DNA of 64,000 nt from Rhizophagus clarus (taxonomy: Eukaryota; Glomeromycota; Glomeromycetes; Glomerales; Glomeraceae). Positions 34,910-46,354 of the stretch are shown here, piece by piece; within the stretch, counting starts at the first letter, position 1; each line of letters begins with the position of its first letter. The translations under genes were made by a program, and so were the position numbers. The stretch covers positions 62,001 to 126,000 of the forward strand of contig BLAL01000050.1 of NCBI GenBank assembly GCA_015698045.1. Direction: 5' to 3'. The notes under the pieces were generated by a model that searched no databases, was not told the origin of the DNA, and worked only from the letters and a program-made list of their open reading frames with translations.

Positions 34910-37582
34910 TTAAAATCTACTAATATCTCTTCCAAATAGCCATGTTAAAATCCAATACATAGGACTATAAACAAAAAGAAAAATTAAATTAAATTTCAAA
35001 ATATATATTATCAAATTATTTTTTTTTTACTTACATTAACATTTTATTTCTTAATGAAACTGTCATAGTAAAATATGCAGATCTCCAAAATACCCAGGCT
35101 AGTCTACCACTTTCTTTAGCTTTGTTGCTTACAGGCGTCATATCAACAACAGCTGATTAAAAATAATATAACTAATAAGAAAAATATCTAAAAATCAATT
35201 GAACACATTTAAAGTACCTTCTTTTTTTCCAATATATGCCATACTTCCAAGATTATGGAATTTAAAAGGTTTTATACTTATCATGGAATTATCTTTAGCA
35301 ATTCGAGTTAAAACTATAAAATTTTATAAAATAAGTCAATTAAACTTAACAATAGTTAATAAATTATTAAATATATTGTTGTTATTTATAATTATTTTTA
35401 TACCTTTTCTTAAATATACAGCTTTTTGATTAGCCACTTGAGCCGTAGCAGGAAGATCATAATCTTGAATTGATGCACAATCACCTAAAGCATAACTAAT
35501 TGTATAGAAAATAAATTAAAAGCTTTTTTTGCAAAAAAAAAAAAAAAAAAAAGAGAATTTAACTTTACACATTATCTATGGGCTGAAAAGATTCTTTATC
35601 TAATACCCTTAAAAAGCCATCGGTTAATAGTCTAATAAATAATTAAATTATTAATAATATAAAAATTATTATGGATAAAATTTCATATAAAGATTAAATA
35701 TCACCTTTTTGCTGACTGATCTTTCACAACTTGATTACCCATCGACCGTGTTAATGGATTATCGGTTAATCCTATAATCAATCAATTAATTATTGTACAC
35801 ACCTAAATATTTTAACATATTAGCTAGGATATCATACCAGTTGCCCAAACTAACATGCCATATGGCACTTCTCCATCTCCTTCAATTATAAGTTTACGTT
35901 CATTTACTTCCTTTACTTTACGTCCTGTTCTGATTTTGATTCCTTTTCTTGTAAATTTTTTAGTAGCAAATTCTCTAAGAGATTGATCAAAAGAGCCAAG
36001 AATTTGAGGAGCTATATCATATACGCTCATTGTGACTAAATTAATCAAATCTGGATATAAACGAGCCATGTCTTCTGTAATAAAGTCATGACTATTCATA
36101 CAGGTAATAGTAAGAGGAGTGTAATTATAAAACTATTCCAAAATAAATCAATGAGATAAAATTTACTTACAGCTCAGCACTGAATTCAATGCCCTTGGTG
36201 GAAAAAAAATTCAATATATTTATTGAGTACTTTCTTAATTAAAAAAAACATCCGTGATAATACTTACAGTAGGACCTCCACCAACAACAGCGAAATGCAG
36301 TAATCCAAGGGCTTCATGTTCTGTGATGTTTGGTTGACTCGCATGTTCAAAACATTCAATCACTCTTTGACGTATTCTACGAGCATCAGATACATCTTTT
36401 AAAAATAATGCATTTTCTCCAACTCCCTTAATACCAAAGGTATTAGAATTTGCTCCAACGGCTATAACCAAAGTATCATAATTAAGAGAGAATTTGTTTT
36501 TACTGCGTTCAAGGTTAGAGGTACAATAAACTGTCTTCTGTTTAAGATCTATTATCAATAACTTTGGAGTTAAGTTGTTGTGAAATGATTAAACGGTTAG
36601 AGACGTTGAAATGTTTATTTACCTATGGTATCCGCATAAGCCTGATAAAATTGGACCTTAGGAGAATACTTCCTTATAGGTTCCAATATGCACCTGAACT
36701 CCAAAGTACCCACAGAAGATGATGCAAGTAACGGAGTACTAAACGTGCAAACATATGTATTTAGTTGGAGAATTAAATCTAAATAGGAAATACAATTTAA
36801 AATCATAGTTATATATACTAGAAATTATTTACAAGACAAAATAGTTCCTGGTTAAATCATAAAGAATAAAAATGAATCAGTGCAAAAATACAATCATGAT
36901 AAGATGCAGATGATATTTCATTACCTTGGAGAGACGACAATAACTTCATAATGTTTAGTATCCATATCTTGTATCAATTTATATCCTAACACAAAATGAT
37001 CAAATTAATCTTTTTAGTTACACGTATACACGCAGTCAACTTTAATATTAAAGTTTACCTGCCCATCCAGATCCTCATATTTGAAAAGACAATTGCAAAA
37101 TAAAAATTAAATTAAAATTAGGTAAATTTAAAATTAGGCTCAAACATGAAATATTAGTATGAAATTATCAATGATACCAAGTATAACCAATCTCCCTAAT
37201 AAAAAAAAAAAAAGGAAATCGGTGAAACGATTACATAAATTAAATAAACTGATCGACGAACCTAAATTTAAATATAAATCAATTTACCTTGTGTTTTTCC
37301 CAACGAAGCGACATTTCTTTTGTCAAACGTTGATTGGATGGATCGGATCGAAGACGATTTAGTAGTAGAAACGGTTAATAAACCGAAATTTTGATTAGAA
37401 TTAGTATCTTGGTGAAAATTTCTACGAACATTGTTATAAGTCTCCGATAAAACCTCGCGTGTTAATAAGGATCGACTACCTAATCATATTAGAAACAACA
37501 AATTAATACAAATGGATTAAGAATTATTTAGCACAAATTACTTACAAGTCGACAAAATTCGCGTTGGTATTATGAAAAACAT
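34910..37582 (-). CDS. Type II (alternative, rotenone-insensitive) NADH:ubiquinone oxidoreductase, mitochondrial
   Basis: Single-polypeptide flavoenzyme that oxidises NADH and reduces ubiquinone at the mitochondrial inner membrane without pumping protons. Sixteen exons splice into 501 codons with all phases consistent: 37546-37582, 37288-37479, 37178-37195, 37059-37073, 36925-36985, 36833-36847, 36623-36738, 36268-36548, 36171-36193, 35838-36091, 35705-35771, 35569-35631, 35404-35495, 35218-35313, 35035-35152, 34910-34964. The N-terminus is Arg/Ser-rich (presequence-like). RLVILGSGWAGYKLIQDMD is the FAD-binding dinucleotide fold and VVGGGPTGIEFSAELHDF the NADH-binding one. YALGDCA, MLVWATG and the C-terminal FGRDISRF complete the family pattern. 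No EF-hand insert is seen, so it may be internal (NDI-like) or external (NDE-like). Five exons are 15-23 nt. No internal stop. Confidence 0.93.
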
Positions 37583-38108
37583 TATTACACAATTTACAAG
37601 AAAAAAATACCAAATTTTTACTCGAACTACTGCACTTTATATAAGTTTTTGTAAAAAAGGTTCAAAGTTACACCGTGCAGCTTTATTTAACAATTTGCAA
37701 GGTTATTTTTTTCGTTCTCACAACAGAAGTATATCCGACAAATTCCGTGAAAGATAAAATAATATTTAAAGTTTATTTTCCGTTAAATTTCTATTCGTAG
37801 TAATTCAAATTTATATTTAGAATCATTCGTCATTTATGTAGTCACACGCTTAAAATTCATATCGGAATTTCCAGGAAACTATATCTGATCAAATGACCGA
37901 ATTTTTCCGTTATACTTACATATGGGTATTACCAAAAAAAAAAAAAAAAATTACCATGTATTCATGTTTATTAATAACCAACCAAGGAAACTAATAATAA
38001 TTTAATAAATTATATATAGATGTTTCTATTTTATATAAAGAGTTTAATAAAAAAAAAAAAATGTATAATAAAATAAAATAAAAACGGACCCGCCTAATAT
38101 TTTTTACA
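37583..38108. other. Intergenic region between two minus-strand genes
   Basis: Contains the likely promoter of the NADH dehydrogenase gene. No clear TATA or other element could be singled out. Short poly-A/T runs at 37,936 and 38,050; the latter may be part of the 3' end of the neighbouring gene. Confidence 0.35.
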
Positions 38109-40541
38109 CTATTGGTCATCTGATAAGCATTCAGATTCTTCGTCATCATCATCATAATACTCTTCTTCATTATCTACAGATTGAACCCGTGCTGTTGGTT
38201 CGTTAGCTTTAAACGATTCATATCCTTTCTTTAGTTTATCTAAAACTGGATCCTGCCGAGCTTTGAGAATTTCTAAAACTAGATCCCGAGCAGATGATGC
38301 TTTTTCTTCATCTGTTAGCTTCACCTCTATTTGCACCGGTATTTGGCTTTGAATGGAATTTGAATTTATAATTTGATCATCTTTTTCGTTTTTCTCGGGT
38401 TTCTTTTCATTAGCTTCGTTTTTTAAGATTTCTTTTTCCGTTTTAATATAAGAATGAATATCTCTAATTAAATTTTCTACAATAGATGACAATAAATCTA
38501 TCTTATTTCTAATTTTTGCAAAGATTTCCCGAACTCTCAACGAAGCATTATTTTTATTTTCATTGAATTCTTGGACAATACTATTAGCCGTCATTTCGAT
38601 TTCAGTTTTCAATTTATCATCTACTTTTTTATTGTCAGCTTGATCGTAAATATTCTGTCTGGTTGTAAAAATTTGAGAAACAAGATTGAGGCTAAACTCT
38701 TTTTTCAATTCATCAAATTTTTCTTCCTCGAGGTTATCTAATGATTTTTTTGAAATTTCAACCAATTCTTTAAATTTATCTATAAGTTTCTTTGCTGAAT
38801 CTTTTATTTTGTTAAATTTTGCTTTACGGTCTTTTGTACTATCCTTCTTGATTTGTTCTGCGAATTTTTTTAGGTCTACCAAATTTTCAGGTCCGGATTT
38901 TTTTAAAAATGCGATTCTATCTTCAACCTCACGTAAATTTTCTTGTGCCATGGATGTAGCTTTACTTTCATAATTGTCAAGAGCTAAAGTAAGATTTTTT
39001 TTGACGAGAGGAAATTCTTTTTTAAGGGCATTACGGACAGCCTTATTAGCAGCTGCAATGGCTGCTTCTTCAGCCTTGACGGCTTCTTCCTTGGCGGCTT
39101 CTTCCTTGGCTTTCTTCTTATCAGCTTCTTCTTTTGCTTTCCTTTCCGCTTCAGCCTTAGCCTTCCTATCAGCCTCTTCTTTGGCTTTCCTTTCCGCTTC
39201 GGCCTTGGCCTCCTTATCAGCCTCTTCTTTGGCTTTCCTTTCCGCTTCGGCCTTGGCCTCCTTATCAGCTTCTTCTTTGGCTTTCCTTTCCACTTCGGCC
39301 TTAGCCTTCCTATTTGCCTCTTCTTTGGCTTTCCTTTCTGCTTCTGCCTTAGCCTTCCTATTAGCCTCTTCTTTGGCTTTTCTTTCCGCTTCAATTTTGG
39401 TCTCTTTTTCAGTCCTAGGGTTAAAAAACTCCAATATCGGTAAAATGTGTGGCTCAACATGATTATGGTAAGCTGGAATAATTTTTTCTTGATAGATTTT
39501 TTTAATAACTTCCAAGATACGATAAGCAAAAGGTACCATTTTTGTATCATAATAAAAAATCACTTTATCTTTAAAGGGGATAACCGATTTGTGATACCAA
39601 GGGCGAACTGTATTTTTGTTATACTCTGAAGCTTGTTCATAAACATAAGACATATATTCTTGAGCTTGACTAATATATGGAGCGGATAATTTTACTGCCT
39701 GACCATAATAGTTATCTACATGCACTCTAGCGTTATCATTATAATATTTTTGTACTTTGGTTAGTCCATCTGCAACTGGAATATATACATATTCGATAGA
39801 CAATTCTCTTGCAGTATGTAAATGAGGTTGAGCGGATTCAAGTAGAGGGTCGACGTATGGTTTAGCATGAGCTTCATATTGAATAGAAACTTTATTCAAA
39901 GCCTGTTTGCCATATACGTCAACATTTTGTTTAACCACAGTTATTGCTGGTTCAATATACTTGTGAAAATAATCGTTATTTAAAATATATTGAGAGATCC
40001 CGTTAAAACAAAATGCTTCTTCATACGAATTACATTGTTTTTGAGTTTTTCCATTGCACCAGAAAAAAACAGCAAGGATATAAAAGAGGAAAAGACTTTT
40101 AATTGAGAACAAACTAAAAAAACTAGTTTTCTTTGATTTCTTCTACAAAATAGGTTTGAATTAGTATAAGCAGAGACTTTATTAATTAATCAAATTTTAT
40201 CATACATACAACAGGTCCTTTTGATTTGGTCTTTTCTTTCTTATTATTCTTCTGTTGATATTAATAATATTAAAATGTTTCAATAATTCATATAAATTTA
40301 CAAAAAATTGTAATAATCACTTATAACAAACCCTTTCGGTGAAATCGTTCTTTTGTGTTCTTGCTTCATGTGTAGTTTGTTCATTTGACTCCGTATTTAA
40401 ATTTTCTACGGAAGCATTTTGCTTCTCGGTAGAAATACCATTTACAATAGATTTATTCCCACTTGGGGATGATACTTCTTGTTGAGTAACTTGCTGAATT
40501 TTCTTTTTCTTGTCACTTTTTTTCTTTTTGGCAGTACTCAT
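38109..40541 (-). CDS. She10-like type II membrane / secretory-pathway protein with charged 16-residue repeats
   Basis: Three exons (40332-40541, 40210-40251, 38109-40142) give 761 residues. A start inside exon 3 lacks an ATG and is not needed. Order of parts: a Lys-rich hydrophilic N-terminus (MSTAKKKKSDKKKK); one hydrophobic segment near residues 91-112 (SIKSLFLFYILAVFFW); a Tyr/Pro-rich region with AKPYVDPLLESAQPHLHTA and VYIPVADGLTKVQKYYNDNA; about six KAKEEA repeats of 16 residues at 331-430; a coiled-coil-like Lys/Glu region; and an acidic tail (EEYYDDDDEESE). The middle region recalls fungal She10 proteins (ER/spore-wall related) and similar Glomeromycotina proteins; this is a tentative match. 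The single hydrophobic segment suggests signal-anchor topology. No stop or frameshift is present. Confidence 0.75.
39105..39400. repeat. 48-bp coding minisatellite inside the She10-like gene
   Basis: About six in-frame 48-bp units encode variants of AERKAKEEADKEAKAE. Being a multiple of three, copy-number change keeps the frame, so alleles of different length are likely. Long antisense frames (A/S/L-rich) across it are by-products. Confidence 0.9.
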
Positions 40542-41237
40542 TTTAATGTAGATAGTTTAAATTAAATGAACGAAAGTAAATTATTTATGATAAAAAATTG
40601 ATCGAACAGTTTATTGACACGTTTAACGTCAAGCAACCTCCATATGGTAAACACATGTATGGCGTTTCAGATTCCCGGAAAATGTTTCCGGCGCATAAAA
40701 TTATATTAAAATTTTCCTTAAGCATGACATGTAAATTATGCAATTATACTTTGTAGATCTTTCCTAAGTTACTATTATTGTAGATCATTATCAATACTAT
40801 GAGTATCAAATTTTATAAATTATAATACATGTAAAATATGTGAAATTTGGATTAAAATCAAATCAAAAACCAGCATTTGGCCAAAAACTACTGATTTATA
40901 AAAGGTTATCATTACTTTTTTAATTATTAAATAGTAATTTAACTATATTCTAATAGTTAGTATTATAGAAAACTCTATAACTAAAATACAGAATTGCTAA
41001 ATATAAACTATAGTCAATATATAATTAATATACACCTAAAACTAAATTGACAATTGCAAAAATTGAATAATTTTCACTAAAATTTATTTTTTTTTTTTGA
41101 TTTACATTTTATTTTATATTACTTTAACTTCTTTTAAAACTAAGTCAAAACTTCAAATATCTCTTATTTAACTTATTTAACTTATAAATAACATATAATA
41201 AAATATATTTTAGTAATAATTTGATCAATATTAATAT
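40542..41237. other. Intergenic / promoter region of the She10-like gene
   Basis: No gene is seen. The first 150 bp are GC-richer and hold a short dyad, TTCCCGGAAAATGTTTCCGG (40,672-40,691), a candidate regulatory site. The rest is AT-rich. Confidence 0.3.
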
Positions 41238-41245
41238 GATCTGAT

Positions 41246-44200
41246 TAGAGCTCTGAACGAGTCAGGTCAACTTGCGAGTCAAATCAAGCCAAGTCGAGTC
41301 GAGTCAAGTTTGAGTCAGAGATTTTCTAGCACATAACAACGATTCGAGTCACGAGTCAATTCCGATTTGGGTCAATTCTGAGTTAAATTAATACTCGACT
41401 TGACTCGAGTAAACCCAGGCAAATATTTTAAGATTTGCAATTACATGATACGAATTTATTTAATTATTTAATTATTGATCAATTATTCGATCATCTTTTT
41501 TTTCTACTTTGAAATGAGTGACAGTTTAGGCAAAAGTGCAGCTTCTTCAACAAGGACTTATAGCTCTATATAGTCACATTTCACGTTAGTGAAAAATGAA
41601 GAAAAAGCTCAATGTAATTACTGTGGGTGAGTGTATTATTATTATAAAATAGTTTGTTAATTTAGCAGTATACTGAGTGTAAAATTTACTTTAATTAGGA
41701 TGTTGTATAAGAGAACAGGTGGTAACACCACTAATCTTCACAAACATTTGCAGATGAAACATCCCAGTAAAGTCGAAACAGAAGTAGAAAGTGGCGAAAT
41801 AGACAAATTTGTAAAAAAAGAATTACCTGTAAATATTTCTTTTCCTTTTTTTTTTATATTATATATTGCATTTTATATTTTTTACTTAATATTAATAAAG
41901 AAATTTAGCATTATACTCAAGGAATATTTCAAGATTTTACTGTCAGATGGATTATTTGCAATAACCAACCATTTACGGCTGTAAAAAGTGAACACCTTAG
42001 GCTTTTATTTTGTATACTTAACCCTATTGCTAAAGCTCCTTCAGCAGATACTTTACACAACAATATTATTAATAAATTTAATGAAGAAAGAAATAAAATA
42101 CGAGAGATTTTACAGGTATTTTTTATTAAATTTACTTTAATTCTATAAATTAATATTAAATACTAATAATATTGAATTATTAGAATGTACCAGGTTGACT
42201 TTTATTCACGCTGGATGCTTGGACATCACTGAGTTACATTCCATTTCTTGGAATAACTGTACACTGGATAAGCTATGAATGGGAATTAAAAGAAATTTTG
42301 ATCAACTTTTGTAAATTATCTGGGCCCCATTCTGAGGAAAATTTACATGAAGTATTTGTAAAGTGTTGTGATGATATGAGAATTCCCACAAAGGTATTAT
42401 CTACGGTTTAATACCATTCTAGATATTTTTTTTTAATTCATTATAATTAACATTTTCTTTAATTCTTTATAATATTTGATATTAAATTTATAGATTATGG
42501 CATGCACTACCGATAATGCTTCTAACAACGATACTCTCATGAAAGCATTAGAAAAAACTTGTAAAGATTGAAATATCAAATTTACCACATACAATAATCA
42601 CATTTGATGTTTGGCGCATATCATTAATCTTGCAGCACAGGACGCGCTTTCAACTTTAAAAGTTAGATATGTGGAAAATGAAAATAAATTATTGAATAAT
42701 GATGAAGTATCTGAAATCATACCTAAAGTCAGTATTCAATATGTAGTTAATAATTATCTTTACGAAAATTAATCTAAAAAATGTATTTTATTTTAGCTTA
42801 GAAAGCTTGTTATTAAGATACATGTGTCTCCACAAAGACGAGAAAAGTTTTCACGTCAGTGTGAGGCTGCTCATTTGCCCAATAAAGAGCTTGTGGTTGA
42901 CGTTAAGACTAGGTGAAACTCGACCTTTGAAATGATTGAACGGAGCTGTGAACTGCGTGAGGTAAATTTTATTACATAACAATTTACAAGTAAACTTTTA
43001 ATTTTATCTTGTTTTGTTAAAGGCGTTGGATAATATAGCAACGGCAGACAGAAATTTATGACGATGAGAATTAATTGATGCTGAATAGGATTTACTTAAA
43101 CAAATAAAAAAATTATTACATGTAATAAACTAATAATTTATATTATTTAAATTTTATTATATATTCTTTATTATTAACTTTAATTTGATAAATTATAGAT
43201 ATTTTTGCATGACACACTTCATATTTCTCATGGACGATACCCTACTATAGAAAATTCAATACCAATTTTCAATTGGCTTATGGATAAAATCAAAGATTTT
43301 GATAAAAAAATAGGCATTGATGAAATTGTAAAACAAGAGGCTCGTAATGCAATGGAAAAACTAAAAAAATACTATCAATATACTGATGGAATGATATATA
43401 CCATCTCTACTAGTATGCTTTAAAGTTTTTATTATTTTATTATGGATTTATATTTTATTGTTTATATGTTTATATTAATTAATTTTTTTATTTTATGTTA
43501 TTATTATTAGTTCTTGATCTCTGGTTAAAACTTACATATCATAGGGATCATAATTGGGAAGAAAAGTATATCACAGAAGCACGAGATGATATTAAGAATT
43601 TATATAATACAATATACGCACCAAGGTTAGATTAAAATGTTCAAGATGAAGATCTTATCACAGATGATGATCTTCTCAGTCATATATATAAAAAACGGCA
43701 TACATCAAGAAATGAAAGTAAATTAGATTTATATTTAGGAAGTCTGGTTGTTTCTGGTGAAATAGATTTATTATAATAGTGGAAGATATGCTAATTAAAC
43801 AATTTCATAAATAATTTTATAATTTAAATTTCTTAAATCGTTTACAATTTTAAATTTTTAACAATAGGCAAACGAATCTCAATATCCACACTTGGCAGCA
43901 ATGGCCTGTGATTATCTTGCGATCCCTGGTAATAATATATCATTTAAAATTTAAAACTTTCATTGTTAAATTAATTTTAAATTTATTTTAGCAACTAATA
44001 CACCAATCGAAAGAGCTTTTTCAGGTGGTACTGATCTTATAAGTCAAAAGAGATGTAGTCTCTTATCTGAAACAATTCGTGCTTGCATGTGTTTGAAGTC
44101 TTGGTGGAAAACAGAATTAAAAAAATAATTTCAATTATTTTTTATTTTTTTTTATATAAATGATCTATGTGATATTATGATTAATGGGTTGATTAATATG

Positions 44201-44430
44201 TGTATATATGAAATAAATAAAAAATTGTAAATATAAATATTGATATAATGTAAATAAAATTATAAAAATGCGCGAGTTTAACCCAGGTTAAACTCAATTC
44301 GACTCGTTACGTGACTTATTCGAATTGAACTCAGATGAACTGATTCGAGTTTAGGTTAATATATTTTTAAATTTGAGTCGAGTACGAGTTACCCTTTAAC
44401 TCAATTTGACTTGACTCGTTCAAAGCTCTA
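41246..44430 (+). mobile_element. hAT2 transposon with perfect 8-bp target duplication
   Basis: Inverted ends TAGAGCTCTGAACGAGTCAG and TAGAGCTTTGAACGAGTCAA are continued by arms rich in GAGTCGAGT/ACTCGACT words. The flanking octamer GATCTGAT is identical on both sides (41,238-41,245; 44,431-44,438). It contains one transposase gene on the plus strand. Length 3,185 bp. It is a different hAT family from hAT1 by its termini, although the proteins are similar. Confidence 0.95.
41514..44128 (+). pseudogene. hAT2 transposase (BED zinc finger type), broken
   Basis: Begins MSDSLGKSAASSTRTYSSI. A BED-type C-x2-C, H-x4-H finger is split over the first intron (AQCNYCG; TTNLHKHLQMKHPS). Catalytic-domain blocks follow: LFTLDAWTSLSYIPFLGITV, HWISYEWELKEIL, MACTTDNASNN, CLAHIINLAAQDAL, VDVKTR-NSTFEM and LDLWLK. 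The C-terminal dimerisation block has TPIERAFSGGTDLISQKRCS and IRACMCLKSWWK and ends at TAA. About ten in-frame stops occur: TGA at Trp or Arg sites (VPG-LLF, CKD-NIK, NHI-CLAH, KTR-NST and two in NL-R-EL), TAG at Trp (SSI-SHF, DAE-DLL) and TAA at Gln. All are single C-to-T or G-to-A steps from a sense codon. One intron donor (after WWK) reads AT instead of GT. Confidence 0.85.
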
Positions 44431-45311
44431 GATCTGATGCAAAAAAAGTTGATATTAATAGCAAAAAATTTTTTTTTAAAAAATTAAGGTAAATGTTTAA
44501 ATAATTTTATTTATAATTTAAGATTTAAGATAAGTTTTAATATTGATTTTATTAAAAGAAATAATTTATTTAATACACAGGACCCAGAAATATACATATA
44601 GGGGTAGGGTCTATCAATGCGTCATCATCATAGTGGAGTTGGACGGGGTAAGGTTTTGATTTGCGTATAATTTAGGAGATTTTTGTCCATAGTTAAGTCA
44701 TTAGATTGCGTATTTTTATCAAAAATTTTTATATGTAAAAGATTTAATTTGCGTATTTTAACCTATATTTTTATTTGGCTGATCATATATACTGTTGTAG
44801 AAAATTATTCGATATGTTAAAATATGATTTATCAATCATAAAATTTACAATTTTATAGTTTTAAATTTTTTTTTTTTTAAAAGATTTTTTTATCGGTTTT
44901 TATACCCGAAATTTTTTTTTTTAATATTTAATATTTTTTATCAGTTTTATAAACTAAATTTTTTTTTAATATTTATATTATTAGTAACCGAATTTTTTTT
45001 AAAAAAAAAGATTTTTTATAAACCGAAACTTTTTCTTTTCCACTGATTTAAAAAAATAAAAAAAAAACTATTTATAAAAAAAAAGTACTAGGTACTACTG
45101 GAGTATAAATTGGAACTAACGGACTCTTGCAAATATGGTGAGTTAAGTGTAAGAATGTTAATAAAATTTTACTAACATTCCTTTTAGTTTTTTAGTACCT
45201 ACATAATCAAGATTATTTTATTTTTTATAGCTTATTACATTGGTAAGTTTCAAATTTTTAGGAATTTTATCAAAAAATGCTTACTAATGTTTTATAATTT
45301 CTTTTTTATAG

Positions 45312-45560
45312 ATTTCAGAATTCGATCAGAACTTGGAATTTGAGACGGGTAAGTATTTCTAAAAGCGGGGGTGCGAGTTTAAATAAAGCGTTTGCTAACT
45401 TCTCTTTTTTGCAGAATTTAAACTAGAACTTGAAATAATTTAAGATAGGTGAGTATTTCTAAAGGAAGAAGAAGTGGGTTTATATAAGAACACTTACTAA
45501 TATTCTTTAACATCTCTTTTTGTAGATTTTGAACTGGAACTTCAAATTGGAATTTAAACA
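45312..45560 (+). repeat. Exon-like repeat units inside the 44,579 element
   Basis: Three units: 45,312-45,348 (contains FDQNLEFE), 45,415-45,448 (FKLELEI) and 45,526 onward (FELELQI). Each is preceded by a T-tract and AG, and the first two are followed by GTAAGTATTTCT or GTGAGTATTTCT. The intervening intron-like stretches hold ACTAA words. The alternating F/L-E pattern resembles the YKLDFEIE of array D. Confidence 0.5.
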
Positions 45561-45580
45561 TATTGTAGGAATGAACTTTC

Positions 45581-45623
45581 AAATATAAATATCAAAAAAA
45601 AAAAAAAAAAAAAAAAAAAAATA
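45581..45623. repeat. Poly-A tract of about 29 bases
   Basis: Homopolymer run inside the 44,579 element; length is prone to change. Confidence 0.8.
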
Positions 45624-45994
45624 ATAAATTTTTTTCTAATTATAAAGCTATATAAATTCATATACAAATATTGTTAAAATATAATACATTTCATTATATT
45701 TTGTTAACATAACATAAAGAGAAATTTTTTTTTTTTTTAATAAAAAAAAGACCGATATCAAACTGCAGATTATAGAAATTATATCATATGATATACTGCA
45801 CTTTGCTTATAATTGAAAATTTTAAGGTCTAAAATTTTATTTGCGTATTTTTGCGGTATTTTCAATATCAGGTGTTAAGTTTGCGTACCGTTCATATAAA
45901 AAACCCTTGCGTACAGCTCATAGTAAAATTTTCTTTCATCACCTGACCCCTATATATATATTTCTGGGTCCTTAATACACTCTTGCATTATAAT

Positions 45995-46166
45995 ACAGCC
46001 CCTAAATATAAAGATATCACATTAAAATAACTGTTTTGTACACTTTGAAAATAATTTCTCTATATAATATAAGTGTAACTATATACACTTTGGTTATTTT
46101 AGTAAACATAATAGATATTACATTAATTATCATGATGAGGTTCCAATCATTATATTTAGAGGCTGT
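45995..46166. mobile_element. 172-bp hAT-like MITE
   Basis: Ends ACAGCCCCTAAATATAA and, inverted, ACAGCCTCTAAATATAA; 8-bp duplication ATTATAAT at 45,987-45,994 and 46,167-46,174. A diverged copy lies at about 2,862-3,003. Confidence 0.8.
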
Positions 46167-46354
46167 ATTATAATACACCTCCTATCATATGTTTAATTAT
46201 TTTTATTTATTTATCAAATAATTAAAATAATCTTAAGTCGTTAAGCATATTGTAACTTTTCATTATTCTATTATTTTATTTTTAATAAATTGAGGTAAGT
46301 CTTTTTATTATTTTATTGTTCTATTGCTTTTTTCACTATCCTTCATCTCTAGAA

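Larger units (their letters stand above)
44579..45972. mobile_element. Non-autonomous hAT-like element with exon-like units on the plus strand
   Basis: Inverted termini AGGACCCAGAAATATACATA and AGGACCCAGAAATATATATA, with a perfect 8-bp flanking duplication TAATACAC (44,571-44,578; 45,973-45,980). It has no transposase. The right half holds several segments bounded by splice-like signals on the plus strand: acceptors TTTTTTATAG at 45,311, TTTTTTGCAG at 45,414 and TTTTTGTAG at 45,525, each followed by a short segment and then GGTAAGT or GGTGAGT. Length 1,394 bp. Confidence 0.85.

Noticed and set aside
36235..36266. C-terminal VSIITDVFFN extension of the 36.2-36.56 kb frame
   Set aside because: This is intron read-through after the GTAAGT donor; the splice to GIEFSAEL restores the family motif.
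37159..37362. 67-codon plus-strand frame
   Set aside because: Overlaps exons and introns of the NADH dehydrogenase gene on the other strand; no independent support.
38974..39462. 162-codon plus-strand frame rich in Ala/Ser/Leu
   Set aside because: Antisense of the KAKEEA repeat in the She10-like gene, whose splice structure and features are convincing.
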